A stretch of 64,000 nt of DNA from JAUWCL01 sp964599375 (GTDB lineage Bacteria > Krumholzibacteriota > Krumholzibacteriia > Krumholzibacteriales > Krumholzibacteriaceae), in contig CAZREW010000003.1 in assembly GCA_964599375.1 (NCBI GenBank), forward strand, positions 124,001 through 188,000, in the 5' to 3' direction. Made by a program: the position numbers and the translations under genes. Position 1 is the stretch's first letter. Each line of letters opens with the position of its first letter. The notes beneath the pieces were generated by a model. It saw nothing but the letters and a program-made list of their open reading frames with translations. It was not told the DNA's origin and made no database searches. This document shows positions 45,621-55,079 of this stretch, piece after piece.

Positions 45621-47228
45621 TTATTTCTGTGCCGGCTTGAAGATCGTGTCGAGGATCGTCCCGTCTCTCCACTCCACCACTTCCACCGGCTCATCGGTCA
45701 ACTCCGGCAGGGGAGGGGTGGAGCCGAATTCGGCGGCTGCCTTCTTCGCCAGCTCACGAAGCTCCTCGATCGATACGACCCTGAGTCCGCTCGCCGCGGC
45801 GTTCTTCCTGAGCGCGTCCATGTATGTCGACTCGCTCTTCGGGTTGAAAGCTACATACTCCTCGGTAACCGCGACGTCGATGCACTCGCCGGGGACCGAT
45901 ACTGTGTAGACGCTCTCGACTATCCTCGGGAACCCCTTGCCGCTCTCCTTCTTTCCGGTGGCGAGCGGGAGGAACATGATCGTGAGCTCCGAACCGGCGG
46001 CCACTCCCTGAGCCCCGCCGATGCCGCCTATGATCCGGCCTCCCGCGCAGATCGAATTGACGTTGAAATCAACGTCCATCTCGAGCGTCGAGAGAACGGA
46101 GACGTCGAGCATGTTCACCGCGTTCTCGCGGTTTGCCATGTCATCGTACTCGCCGGTCGATATCTCGTAATGGTTGTGGTCGAAGAGCATCGACTTTATG
46201 ACCCTCTCTGATGGCTCGAAGCACTGGCCGTGAAGCAGGTTGCGTATCAGTCCCTCCTGTAGCATCTCGACATGCAGGGAGGTGCAGCCGCCTATCGAGA
46301 AGCCGGACTGGATCTTCTTCTCTATGAGGATCTTCTTTATCTCGTCGAGGACGATCAGGCCCGCGCCCGAACCGACCTGGAAGTTGAACCCGTCTAAGAT
46401 CACTTCGGCGGCGTTCATAACCTTCATGACCTGTCCCGAGATCTTCGAGTTGAAGTCGTTCGCCCGGATCCTGTCGATGTCGAGCGTGCCCGAGCCCACG
46501 CCGGAGGCGTCGCCCGGATTGTCGACCTTTACTACATAATCGACATCCACCATCGAGAGGGAGCGGGGGAAGAGGTAGTTGTCGCTTATATCCCCGGCCA
46601 TAAGGCAGACGTTCTCCGCCCAGAGGGTGTCGGCGAGGAAGAGGCCGAGCGGGCCGACCCAGGAGGACGGGTCGCCCATCAGCCCGTTGGCGTTTCCCCA
46701 CTTGTCGGCTATCGGCACGGGGCCGAAAGCGACCTTCACCCTCGCCTCGCCCGTGTGGAAGCGCCGCACCCTGTTCCCGTGGCCGTAGCCGGTGACTACC
46801 CAGGGAAGAAAATCTCCCGCCATCAGGTGCTCGCCCATCTTTCGGTAGCAGCTCCCGTTAATCCCGGTGATAGTCCCGTCGGCTATCGCCTCGGGAAGCC
46901 ATGGCACACAGTTGTCGAAAAAGGCGTTACCGAGGAGTTTGATGTCCTTCAGGCCTTTTTCCCGGAGCTTCGCTACGATCATCTCGAGGCAGTGGTCTCC
47001 GAGGCGGTAGTAGTGCGGGTAAGAGATCCAGTCCCCGTCACGCAGGAGGCCGATGACCTCGTCGAGGGTGGTGACCTTGCTCATCCCGCAACGCATCTTC
47101 GAGCGGCCGGGCCGCCCCGCGTAAGGGTCGCTGTAATCTGGGTCGTACGCCTGTCTGAAGGGCTTCTTTTCAACTCCGTTAACCGATGACGGGACCCTGC
47201 GTCCCAGAGAGTTCTTCACGAAATCCAT
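45621..47228 (-). CDS. citF: citrate lyase alpha subunit homolog (CitF), standing alone
   Basis: This 535-residue protein aligns from memory with CitF, the CoA-transferase chain of citrate lyase: FLGNA...DNCVPWLPEAI, FGPVPIADKWGNANG, VDYVVKVDNPGDA, FQVGSGAGLIV, IEISxxxYDDM-like and the C-terminal RDGTILDTIF. The start at 47228 is chosen because CGGAGGCGG stands upstream; an earlier in-frame ATG adds 33 unconserved residues. CitD (acyl carrier) and CitE (lyase) are absent from the window, as are citC, citG and citX. It may work with distant citDE genes, or act as an independent CoA-transferase. It is divergent from acs, which also concerns acetate and acetyl-CoA. Confidence 0.8.
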   Translation of the reverse strand: MDFVKNSLGRRVPSSVNGVEKKPFRQAYDPDYSDPYAGRPGRSKMRCGMSKVTTLDEVIGLLRDGDWISYPHYYRLGDHCLEMIVAKLREKGLKDIKLLGNAFFDNCVPWLPEAIADGTITGINGSCYRKMGEHLMAGDFLPWVVTGYGHGNRVRRFHTGEARVKVAFGPVPIADKWGNANGLMGDPSSWVGPLGLFLADTLWAENVCLMAGDISDNYLFPRSLSMVDVDYVVKVDNPGDASGVGSGTLDIDRIRANDFNSKISGQVMKVMNAAEVILDGFNFQVGSGAGLIVLDEIKKILIEKKIQSGFSIGGCTSLHVEMLQEGLIRNLLHGQCFEPSERVIKSMLFDHNHYEISTGEYDDMANRENAVNMLDVSVLSTLEMDVDFNVNSICAGGRIIGGIGGAQGVAAGSELTIMFLPLATGKKESGKGFPRIVESVYTVSVPGECIDVAVTEEYVAFNPKSESTYMDALRKNAAASGLRVVSIEELRELAKKAAAEFGSTPPLPELTDEPVEVVEWRDGTILDTIFKPAQK

Positions 47229-47413
47229 TGATCCGCCTCCGGATGGGCTTGAGGGCCTGAAAACACGGGAATCCTCACTATAGGTAAGACTTCGGGAGCC
47301 GTATGTCAAGCTGTCAGGGGGCTTCACCGACGTAAAAACGGAAAAAGTCCCGGAAATGGCCCTGATTGCCCTGAAACCGCTTGCGGCCTCATGAAAATCT
47401 CATTTATTTGATG

Positions 47414-47442
47414 TTGACATCCGAGCCGGGTGCGGATATGAT
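47414..47442 (+). promoter_or_regulatory. promoter of acs
   Basis: A perfect TTGACA (47414-47419) and TATGAT (47437-47442) are separated by 17 bases, leaving an untranslated leader of about 75 bases. This is the best consensus promoter in the window. Confidence 0.75.
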
Positions 47443-47524
47443 GCCCTTTCTGGTTCGTCATTTTCCGATATTCTGGATAAGATAAACCTGTTTACTCAAA
47501 CGCTGAACCTACAGGAGGTTACAG

Positions 47525-49492
47525 ATGGCAGACGAGAAGAAGTCGATAACTTCTATGCTTGACGAGAAGCGGCAGTTCCCGCCCTCGCCGGAATTTGTCA
47601 AGAAGGCCCACGTCAAGAGTCTCGCCGAGTACGAGGCGATGGTAAAGAAGGCCGAGACTGACTTCGAGGGATTCTGGGGCGAGCAGGCAGAGAAGTATCT
47701 GACCTGGTACAAGAAGTGGGGCAAGGTCCTCGAGGGCAAGATGCCCGCGGCCAAGTGGTTCACCGGAGGCAAGCTCAACATCGCCTACAACTGCATCGAC
47801 CGTCATATCGAAGACGGCAGGGCCGACAAGACCGCCATCATCTGGGAGGGTGAGCCGGAGGGCGAATCGAAGACCTTCACCTACGCTGAGCTCAAGGACG
47901 AGGTCAGCAAGTTCGCCAACGTCCTCAAGAAGCACGGCATCAAGAAGGGCGACCGCGTCTGCCTGTATCTTCCCATGATCCCGGAGCTGGCGATAGCCAT
48001 GCTCGCATGCGTTCGCATCGGCGCGATCCACTCGATCGTATTCGGCGGATTCAGCGCCGCGTCGCTGATGGACAGGAACGTGGACGCCGAGGCAAAGCTG
48101 CTCGTGACCTCCGACGGCTCCTTCAGAAGCGGCAAGAAGATCCCGCTGAAGGGCAACGCGGACGAGGCTCTGAAGGGCTCTCCCTCGGTCGAGACATGCA
48201 TCGTGGTCAAGAGGACCGGGATGGACATCAACTGGGTCGAAGGCCGCGACCACTGGTGGCACGACGAGATGAAGGACGCGTCGACCGACTGTCCGTGCGT
48301 GGAGATGGAAGCCGAGGACGTGTCGTTCATCCTGTATACGAGCGGAACGACCGGCAAGCCCAAGGGCGTCGTACACACGACGGGCGGCTACCTGCTCTAC
48401 GCGACGATGACCACCAAGTTAGTCTTCGACGTGAAGGACGATGACATCTACTGGTGCACCGCGGACATCGGCTGGATCACCGGTCATTCGTACATCGTCT
48501 ACGGCCCGCTGTCGCTCGGCGCGACGAGCCTTATGTTCGAGGGCGTTCCCAGCTATCCCGGGCCGGACCGCTTCTGGGACGTCGTCGAGAAGTACAAGGT
48601 CAACATCTTCTACACCGCCCCGACCGCGATCAGGGCGATCATGCGCAACGGCGATGAGTGGCCGGCCAAGCACGACCTCTCTAGCCTGCGGTTGCTCGGC
48701 ACGGTCGGCGAGCCGATCAACCCAGAGGCCTGGATGTGGTACCACAAGATCATCGGCGGCGAGCGCTGCCCGATCGTCGATACATGGTGGCAGACCGAGA
48801 CGGGTGGGATCCTCATCACGCCGCTCCCGGGCGCCTGGGCGACCAAGCCCGGTTCGGCGACCCGCCCATTCCCCGGCATCTTCCCGAAGGTGGTCCGCGA
48901 GGACGGCACATTCTGCGAGCCGAACGAGGGCGGATACCTCACAATCCAAAAGCCATGGCCCTCGATGTTGCGGACCGTGTGGGGTGATGACGCGCGCTAT
49001 CGCGACACCTACTTCTCGAAGTACCCCGGCATCTACTTCACCGGTGACGGGGCGCGCGAGGACGAGGACGGATACTTCTGGATCATGGGCCGTGTAGACG
49101 ACGTAATCAACGTCTCCGGTCACAGGATTGGAACGATGGAGGTCGAGAGCGCCCTGGTCAGCCATGATACGGTCGCCGAAGCCGCCGTAGTGCCGATGCC
49201 TCACGAGATCAAGGGGCAGGGCCTCTACGCCTTCGTCACCCTTACGGCCGGGCTGGAGGGCAGTGAAGAGCTGAAGAAGACGCTCACCGACCACGTGGCC
49301 AAGGAGATCGGCCCGATCGCGAAGCCGGATGTCATCCAGTTCGCCGACGCTCTGCCCAAGACGAGGAGCGGCAAGATCATGCGCCGTATCCTCAAGAGCA
49401 TCGCGGCGGGAAGCGATGATGTAGGCGACACGACGACGCTTGCGGATCCTTCTGTCGTCGAGCACCTGCTCGCGGACAAGAAAAAGAAGTAG
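47525..49492 (+). CDS. acs: acetyl-CoA synthetase (AMP-forming)
   Basis: The 655-residue enzyme activates acetate with ATP and CoA. Its AMP-binding loop is YTSGTTGKPKGVVHT, the adenine/acyl segment VDTWWQTETGGI, the hinge YWIMGRVDDVINVSGHR-type motif (here YFWIMGRVDDVINVSGHRIG) and the conserved acetylatable lysine in PKTRSGKIMRR near the C-terminus. Length is typical for Acs. GGAGGTTAC precedes the ATG. It has its own promoter and a strong terminator, so it is a single-gene unit. The divergent citF suggests a shared interest in acetyl units. Confidence 0.96.
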   Translation: MADEKKSITSMLDEKRQFPPSPEFVKKAHVKSLAEYEAMVKKAETDFEGFWGEQAEKYLTWYKKWGKVLEGKMPAAKWFTGGKLNIAYNCIDRHIEDGRADKTAIIWEGEPEGESKTFTYAELKDEVSKFANVLKKHGIKKGDRVCLYLPMIPELAIAMLACVRIGAIHSIVFGGFSAASLMDRNVDAEAKLLVTSDGSFRSGKKIPLKGNADEALKGSPSVETCIVVKRTGMDINWVEGRDHWWHDEMKDASTDCPCVEMEAEDVSFILYTSGTTGKPKGVVHTTGGYLLYATMTTKLVFDVKDDDIYWCTADIGWITGHSYIVYGPLSLGATSLMFEGVPSYPGPDRFWDVVEKYKVNIFYTAPTAIRAIMRNGDEWPAKHDLSSLRLLGTVGEPINPEAWMWYHKIIGGERCPIVDTWWQTETGGILITPLPGAWATKPGSATRPFPGIFPKVVREDGTFCEPNEGGYLTIQKPWPSMLRTVWGDDARYRDTYFSKYPGIYFTGDGAREDEDGYFWIMGRVDDVINVSGHRIGTMEVESALVSHDTVAEAAVVPMPHEIKGQGLYAFVTLTAGLEGSEELKKTLTDHVAKEIGPIAKPDVIQFADALPKTRSGKIMRRILKSIAAGSDDVGDTTTLADPSVVEHLLADKKKK

Positions 49493-49520
49493 GCGTAAGG
49501 TCGTCTGTTTCGATATCAGG

Positions 49521-49552
49521 GGGCGGGGGATGAGAGTCTCCCGCCCTTTTTT
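49521..49552 (+). terminator. terminator of acs
   Basis: A 10-bp stem (49521-49530 with 49537-49546, one G-T pair) and loop TGAGAG are followed by TTTTTT, about 30 bases past the acs stop. Confidence 0.8.
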
Positions 49553-49656
49553 CTGGCCGCCCGGCGGCCCGCGCAGGCGGTTGACAGCGCCGGATATATC
49601 GTATACCGTCAACTGAGGCTGGAATAAGGATAGGACGGATCACGGGGGGAGAGGAT

Positions 49657-51009
49657 TTGAGGATTCCCGATACACTGATGGTGAGCGTCTCCGGCGTGAG
49701 AGGGCTTCTGGGCGACGACATGAACCCGGAGGTAGCCGCGCGCTTCGCAGCGGCCTGGGCGACCTGGCTCGGCGGTACGCGTGTAGTCATCGGGCGCGAT
49801 ACTCGCGCTTCGGGTCCCGCTCTCTCCTCAGCGGCATCGGCTTCGCTGCGGTTTCTCGGAGTCGACGTCATCGACGTAGGCATTGCGGCGACCCCGACCG
49901 TGGAGCTGATGGTCAGCTACCTCGGGTGTGACGGCGGCATCGTCGTGACAGCGAGCCACAATAACGAGAAGTGGAACGCACTGAAGCTCCTCGACGGCCG
50001 CGGCGAGTTCATCGATGCCGAGGCGGTCGCGCGCATAAGGGAGATCGTGGAAAGCGACAGCGGCCTGTATATCGCGCCCGGGCTTTACGGCTCATATGAG
50101 ATATACGAAGGCGCGGACCGCGATCATGTAGACAGGATACTCTCGCTTGACGTCATAGACCGCGAGGCTATCGGCCGGGCACGTCTGAAGGCCGCGATTG
50201 ACTGCGTCAACGGCGCCGGAAGCCGTATCGTGCCTCTTCTTCTCGGCGAACTCGGGGTCGAGTTCGAGGCGGTCTACACGGATGTCGATTCGCCCTTCCC
50301 TCACGACCCCGAACCGCGCCCCGCGAATCTCGCCGATCTGGCCGACCTGGTGGCCCGTTCAGGTGCTGACATAGGATTCGCCTGCGACCCGGATGCTGAC
50401 AGGCTGGTCCTGGTCGATGGCTCCGGTACGGTGCTCAGCGAGGAACTGACCCTCACGCTTGCTGCCGATTTCGTGCTCGGCGAGGAGAAGGGCCCTGTGG
50501 TAGTCAACCTCTCTACTACAAGACGCATCGACGACGTGGCGGCCAGACATGGGGTCGAGATATTCAGATCGAAAGTCGGCGAGGCTAATGTGATAGAGTT
50601 GATGAAGGAGAAAGGCGCTGTCATCGGGGGAGAGGGAAACGGGGGAGTGATATACCCGAAGGTGCATCGCGGCAGGGACGCGATGACGGGGATAGCGCTC
50701 GTGCTGCAGTATGTCGCCTCGTCGGGCAAAAGCGTCGGGGAACTGGCCTCCGGGCTGCCCGGCTATAGCGTTGTGAAGGAGAAGATACGCTTCGACGGAT
50801 CGTTCGACGAGCTCGCCCGGCGGCTCCGTGATACGTTTGACGGGAATTATAACGACCTGGATGGTATAAGAATTGATATGGACGAAGGATGGGTGCATGT
50901 CAGAAGGTCGAATACAGAGCCCGTAGTACGAATAATAGCCGAAGCGGAAACCGCCGCAGAGGCTGAAAAGATCGTCTCACTGGCATCTGAGGCTGCGGCT
51001 TCCATGTGA
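49657..51009 (+). CDS. glmM: phosphohexomutase, probably phosphoglucosamine mutase
   Basis: The 450-residue protein is an alpha-D-phosphohexomutase with the catalytic phosphoserine in VTASHNNEKWN (NN where many have NP), metal ligands in DPDADRL, the sugar loop GGEGNGGVI and the phosphate-binding RRSNTEPVVRI. The next gene is glmS, so the likely reaction is glucosamine-6-phosphate to glucosamine-1-phosphate for peptidoglycan and LPS. Phosphomannomutase activity is an alternative. The start is TTG, with GGGGGGAGAGGA just upstream. A weak TTGACA/TATACC pair at 49581-49607 has only a 15-base spacer. Confidence 0.88.
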   Translation: MRIPDTLMVSVSGVRGLLGDDMNPEVAARFAAAWATWLGGTRVVIGRDTRASGPALSSAASASLRFLGVDVIDVGIAATPTVELMVSYLGCDGGIVVTASHNNEKWNALKLLDGRGEFIDAEAVARIREIVESDSGLYIAPGLYGSYEIYEGADRDHVDRILSLDVIDREAIGRARLKAAIDCVNGAGSRIVPLLLGELGVEFEAVYTDVDSPFPHDPEPRPANLADLADLVARSGADIGFACDPDADRLVLVDGSGTVLSEELTLTLAADFVLGEEKGPVVVNLSTTRRIDDVAARHGVEIFRSKVGEANVIELMKEKGAVIGGEGNGGVIYPKVHRGRDAMTGIALVLQYVASSGKSVGELASGLPGYSVVKEKIRFDGSFDELARRLRDTFDGNYNDLDGIRIDMDEGWVHVRRSNTEPVVRIIAEAETAAEAEKIVSLASEAAASM

Positions 51010-51130
51010 GCGGATGGAGGCAGACAGGAGGGCCGGTGGAAATACGGCGGAAAAGTGCACGCAATGGATGGCAGAACGCCGTGATCAAACTCGGCGGGCA
51101 GGGATGCCCGCTCGATCGGGGGAGCCTGAA

Positions 51131-52963
51131 ATGTGCGGAATAGTCGGATATATCGGCAAGAGCAATGATGTGGGGGACATTCTGCTCGAAGGCCTCAAAA
51201 GACTCGAATACAGGGGGTATGATTCTGCGGGGATAGCGATAGTCCGCGGCGGCGAGCTGTTCACGGAGAAGATGCCCGGCAAGATAAAGGAACTGGAGGA
51301 AGCCCTCAGGGGCAAAGACCTTTCGGGCAGCCTGGGAATAGCTCATACGAGATGGGCTACACACGGCGAGCCGAACAGGATAAACGCACATCCGCATTAT
51401 TCCTCCGACAGGAAGATCGCCATCGTCCATAACGGCATCATCGAAAACTACCAGACGCTGAAGAAATCTCTTCTCGCGGAGGGGCGGGTCTTCGTTTCCG
51501 AGACTGATACGGAGGTCCTCGCTCATTTGATCGAGAGATTCTACAACGGCGACGACCTTGAATTCGCAGTTCAGAGAGCGCTCGAGGTCGTTGAGGGCAC
51601 CTACGGCATCCTCGTCATATCGGCCTCTGAACCTGATAAGATAGTCGCCGCGCGTAATGGCTCTCCCGTAGTATTCGGTGTCGGGGACGACGAGTACATA
51701 ATCGCGAGCGACGTGGCGGCGCTCCTCAAGCATACGCGTCAGGTCATATATTTGGAGGACCAGCAGATGGTCGTGGCTACTCCACAACATTTTACAACGA
51801 TGACTGTCCAGAACGAGTATGTCGAGCACCAGATACAGGAGGTCGACTGGGACCTCGAGCAGATAGAGAAGGGCGGGTTCGACCACTTCATGCTCAAGGA
51901 GATCTTCGAGCAGCCCGAGACTATCCGCAACGCGATGAGAGGAAGGCTGATCGCCGAGTCGGGTCGCGCCAAGCTTGGTGGCCTCAACATGACCGACGAT
52001 GAGCTGCACGATGTGAAGAGGATGGTTATCCTCGGGTGCGGCACGAGCTGGCACGCCGGCCTGCTCGGCGAGTATATGATAGAGGAGAAAGTGCGCATAC
52101 CGGTGGAGGTCGAGTACGCCAGCGAATTCCGCTACCGCAATCCGATCATCGAGGAAGGGACGCTCGTCTTCGCGATCAGCCAGTCGGGAGAGACAGTGGA
52201 TACGCTTGCAGCGCTCAGGGAGGCGAAGAACCGGGGCGCGCGCTGCATGGGCATAGTCAACGTCGTCGGCAGCACCATCGCGCGCGAATCGAACGCGGGA
52301 GTGTACATTCACGCGGGGCCGGAGATCGGCGTGGCATCTACGAAGGCATTCACGTCGCAGATATCTGTCCTGGCGCTTCTCGCCCTGATGTTCGGGCGCC
52401 AGAGGAACCTGTCCCAGGCGGAGGGGCAGGAGATGATAACGGCCATGAAGGCACTTCCCGGCCAGGTGGAACAGATCCTCGAGTCGAACCAGACGATCAG
52501 GGATATATCGGAGGAGTACCACAGACACGATAATTTCCTTTACCTGGGCCGCGGGCCGAACTACCCGGTCGCCCTGGAAGGCGCGCTGAAGCTCAAGGAG
52601 ATATCGTACGTGCACGCTGAAGGATACCCCGCCGCCGAGATGAAACATGGCCCGATAGCGCTTATAGACGAGAATATGCCGGTAGTAATAATCTGCCCCC
52701 GCGACGCCGCTTACCGGAAGATCATCGGCAACATCAACGAGGTCAAGGCGAGGCAGGGCAAGGTCATCGCGATAACGACCGAGGGGAACGACGAGATCAT
52801 AAAGATGGCTGATCACGTGATCTTCATACCGAAGACACTTGATTTCCTCTACCCCATACTGGCAGTCATCCCGCTGCAGCTGATGGCATATCATATCGCG
52901 GTGCTTCGCGGGTGTCACGTCGATCAGCCGCGAAACCTGGCGAAAAGTGTAACGGTTGAGTAG
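51131..52963 (+). CDS. glmS: glucosamine-fructose-6-phosphate aminotransferase (isomerising)
   Basis: GlmS makes glucosamine-6-phosphate from fructose-6-phosphate and glutamine. The 610-residue protein begins MCGIVGYIG, so the catalytic Cys is residue 2 once Met is removed, which fixes the start at 51131. The glutaminase domain includes RLEYRGYDSAG and HTRWATHGEPN; two SIS domains follow (GCGTSWHAG, ISQSGETVDTLAALREAK, GIASTKAFTSQ-like GVASTKAFTSQ), and the C-terminus ends DQPRNLAKSVTVE as usual. It lies 121 bases after the mutase gene and 15 bases before ridA. No ribozyme was recognised in the leader. Confidence 0.97.
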   Translation: MCGIVGYIGKSNDVGDILLEGLKRLEYRGYDSAGIAIVRGGELFTEKMPGKIKELEEALRGKDLSGSLGIAHTRWATHGEPNRINAHPHYSSDRKIAIVHNGIIENYQTLKKSLLAEGRVFVSETDTEVLAHLIERFYNGDDLEFAVQRALEVVEGTYGILVISASEPDKIVAARNGSPVVFGVGDDEYIIASDVAALLKHTRQVIYLEDQQMVVATPQHFTTMTVQNEYVEHQIQEVDWDLEQIEKGGFDHFMLKEIFEQPETIRNAMRGRLIAESGRAKLGGLNMTDDELHDVKRMVILGCGTSWHAGLLGEYMIEEKVRIPVEVEYASEFRYRNPIIEEGTLVFAISQSGETVDTLAALREAKNRGARCMGIVNVVGSTIARESNAGVYIHAGPEIGVASTKAFTSQISVLALLALMFGRQRNLSQAEGQEMITAMKALPGQVEQILESNQTIRDISEEYHRHDNFLYLGRGPNYPVALEGALKLKEISYVHAEGYPAAEMKHGPIALIDENMPVVIICPRDAAYRKIIGNINEVKARQGKVIAITTEGNDEIIKMADHVIFIPKTLDFLYPILAVIPLQLMAYHIAVLRGCHVDQPRNLAKSVTVE

Positions 52964-52978
52964 GAAGGAACCTATCAG

Positions 52979-53356
52979 ATGAAGCGTATCATCAGCACGG
53001 ACAGGGCTCCATCCGCCGTGGGCCCGTACAGCCAGGCTGTAAGGGCCGGGAACATGTTGTTCATCTCCGGCCAGATCGGCATCGACCCGGCCACCGGCGT
53101 CATGGCAGAAGGACTCGAGGCACAGGTCAGGCAGGTCCTCAAGAACCTCAAGGCGATCGTCGAGGAGGACGGCGGGAGCATGGCCTCTGTTGTCAAGGCG
53201 ACCGTCCTTCTCAAGTCTATGGATGATTTCAAGACGATGAACGGGATCTACGCGGAGTACTTCGGGTCGGATCCTCCTGCCAGGGCGGCCTTCGCTGTCA
53301 GCGCGCTGCCCCTCGGAGCGCTGGTCGAGATAGAGGCGATAGCCCTTCTTGACTGA
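52979..53356 (+). CDS. ridA: RidA family enamine/imine deaminase
   Basis: The 125-residue protein has the RidA pattern APSAVGPYSQAV at its N-terminus, ISGQIGIDP, and the signature PPARAAFAVSALPLGALVEIEAIA containing the conserved arginine. RidA hydrolyses reactive enamine or imine intermediates such as 2-aminoacrylate released by PLP enzymes. It starts 15 bases after glmS. It ends 31 bases before the selenocysteine tRNA. Confidence 0.95.
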   Translation: MKRIISTDRAPSAVGPYSQAVRAGNMLFISGQIGIDPATGVMAEGLEAQVRQVLKNLKAIVEEDGGSMASVVKATVLLKSMDDFKTMNGIYAEYFGSDPPARAAFAVSALPLGALVEIEAIALLD

Positions 53357-53387
53357 TCGTCTGCGATCTGTCCGTTATTCTGCGGGC

Positions 53388-53485
53388 GGGAATGGATGGG
53401 TTCTGGTGGGCCCCGAGGACTTCAAATCCTTCTGCCGGGTGCTAAAACCATCCGGGGTGGGTTCGATTCCCACACGTTCCCGCCA
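53388..53485 (+). tRNA. selC: tRNA-Sec (selenocysteine, anticodon TCA)
   Basis: The 98-base gene has the long variable arm and TCA anticodon (in GGACTTCAAATCC) typical of SelC. The T arm GTGGG-TTCGATT-CCCAC is followed by an 8-base acceptor strand ACGTTCCC, a G discriminator and an encoded CCA, exactly as in other bacterial tRNA-Sec. The variable arm forms a 7-bp stem CCGGGTG/CATCCGG around CTAAAA. The 5' acceptor strand begins GGGAATGG. Its presence means the organism decodes UGA as selenocysteine in some genes; selA, selB and selD are not in this window. Confidence 0.93.
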
Positions 53486-53540
53486 TTATCATATCGAGCG
53501 CGGTCCATCAGCCGCGCAGGCGTGTAAACGGGAGGGCCGG

Positions 53541-54191
53541 TTGAGTCCTGGAAGGCTGATAATTCCGCTGGTGGTCCTGGCGGCCGTCATCGCCGGTTCC
53601 GTTCCCATCGCCGCCGGAAGCTTCCCCGACGGAGTGAGGGTCTCGCTGGCGCTGCCGGCTCCGTCCGATACTACGGCTCATAAGGCAGGCGGGCAGGACT
53701 GGTCACCGGAAGAGGTAAAGGAACTTCTCGCGGAAGAGACCGGCGAACCGGACATCCAGGGGTCTACCTGGAAGAAGAGGAAGAATCCCCGTACGGCGAT
53801 GCTCTGCGCGCTCGTTTTCCCCGGGCTGGGACAGGTCTACAACGAGAAGGCGTTCAAGGCAGTCATAGCCCTCGGGGTAGAGACCTTTTATTTCATGAAT
53901 GTCGCCAATAACTGGAGGAACGCGGACGACTGGCTCAAGAAGAGGGACGGCTACGAAAGGTACGTTCCTTGCGGTGAAGGGACGTGTCTTAATCCCCAAT
54001 GGCAGAAAGCCAACGCCTGGTACGAGGAATACAAGGCGAGGACGATCGACTGGGTGTGGTGGACATCGGCGGCGATACTGGTAGTTATGCTTGATGCTTA
54101 TGTCGATGCCAATCTTCATGACATGCGCTTCAGGGTAGAGACCGCCCGTACGGGTGGGGGGACAGGCTTGGCGGTAGTTGTTGATTTCTAG
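53541..54191 (+). CDS. DUF5683-type membrane protein of unknown function
   Basis: The 216-residue protein has an N-terminal signal or anchor (RLIIPLVVLAAVIAGSVPIAAG), a linker, and a domain with KNPRTAMLCALVFPGLGQVYNE, the PGLGQ.YN pattern of DUF5683, followed by one or two hydrophobic segments (KAVIALGVETFYFMN; WTSAAILVVMLDAYVDA). Such proteins are common in the FCB group and have no assigned function. The TTG at 53541 with GGGAGGG upstream is chosen as start; the frame stays open through the tRNA-Sec gene, which is not coding. Signal peptidase I follows 106 bases later. Confidence 0.8.
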   Translation: MSPGRLIIPLVVLAAVIAGSVPIAAGSFPDGVRVSLALPAPSDTTAHKAGGQDWSPEEVKELLAEETGEPDIQGSTWKKRKNPRTAMLCALVFPGLGQVYNEKAFKAVIALGVETFYFMNVANNWRNADDWLKKRDGYERYVPCGEGTCLNPQWQKANAWYEEYKARTIDWVWWTSAAILVVMLDAYVDANLHDMRFRVETARTGGGTGLAVVVDF

Positions 54192-54297
54192 ACATGGATT
54201 ATGCATTATGCCTCAGGGGCTCTGGAGAGCCCCGGATCATATATGACAGTGAAAAGACAGACCGGAGACCCGGAAGTCAGAAAAGAGCAGCGAAGGC

Positions 54298-54900
54298 ATG
54301 AAGAAGGAAAAACAGCCGAAGTCGAAGTTTCGTGAGTATGTCGAGATAGTCGTCACAGCGGTCGTCCTCGCCCTGATAGTCCGGGCGCTGATCGTGCAGA
54401 GCTACCATATCCCCTCTGAATCGATGGAAGACACCCTGCTCAAGGGTGATTTCCTCTTCGCGTCGAAGTTCATATACGGGGCAAAGGTGCCGTTCACAAA
54501 CTACAGGCTGCCTGCGTTAAGGGAACCCAGGCCGGGGGACATCATCATCTTCAAATATCCCAGGGACCAGAAGACCGATTATATCAAAAGGTGCATCGCC
54601 GTCGCTGGACAGACAGTCGAGGTGAGGGGAAAGGTGCTCAAGGTAGACGGCGTGGTGATGAACGAGAGCTACACCAAGCACATCCGCGGCGGAACGGTCC
54701 TGAGCCACTACGGGCCCAGGACGGTCCCGAAGGGATACCTCTTCGTCATGGGCGACAACAGGGATAACAGCTCCGACTCCCGGGAATGGGGCATGCTGGA
54801 CAGGAAATATGTCATGGGCAAGGCCCTGTTCATATATTTCTCCGTCCAGAAGAAATGGCCCTGGATAAGGGTCAAGAGGATCGGCGATCTGATCAGATGA
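54298..54900 (+). CDS. lepB: signal peptidase I
   Basis: The 200-residue membrane protease removes signal peptides from exported proteins. It has one N-terminal transmembrane helix (residues 15-34), the catalytic Ser42 in IPSESMEDTL, the general base Lys97 in DYIKRCIAVAG, and the conserved box MGDNRDNSSDSREWG. The short length with a single membrane anchor resembles Gram-positive and FCB types. Given the giant secreted proteins in this region, it is a relevant housekeeping partner, but there is no special link. Confidence 0.95.
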   Translation: MKKEKQPKSKFREYVEIVVTAVVLALIVRALIVQSYHIPSESMEDTLLKGDFLFASKFIYGAKVPFTNYRLPALREPRPGDIIIFKYPRDQKTDYIKRCIAVAGQTVEVRGKVLKVDGVVMNESYTKHIRGGTVLSHYGPRTVPKGYLFVMGDNRDNSSDSREWGMLDRKYVMGKALFIYFSVQKKWPWIRVKRIGDLIR

Positions 54901-55079
54901 CCTGCTCTCGGGCGGCTATGATTTTCCACGATATTCGACGGTATTCCTCGAAAAGGGCATCATTATTGCATTTTTACCGCTAAATGTTGCTGAACGCCTG
55001 CTGCGGCCCTTTACCGCCAGGTGGCAGTGGGGGAGCGAACAGCTTTGTTAGCAGGTTGTTACCAGCCTTGACAAAGTGC

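Noticed and set aside
51010..51130. glmS ribozyme ahead of glmS
   Set aside because: The 121-base leader is much shorter than a full glmS ribozyme plus spacer, and its conserved core was not recognised.
50900..52918. 672-codon open frame antisense to glmS
   Set aside because: The same effect as above; glmS is beyond doubt and the antisense frame has no motif.
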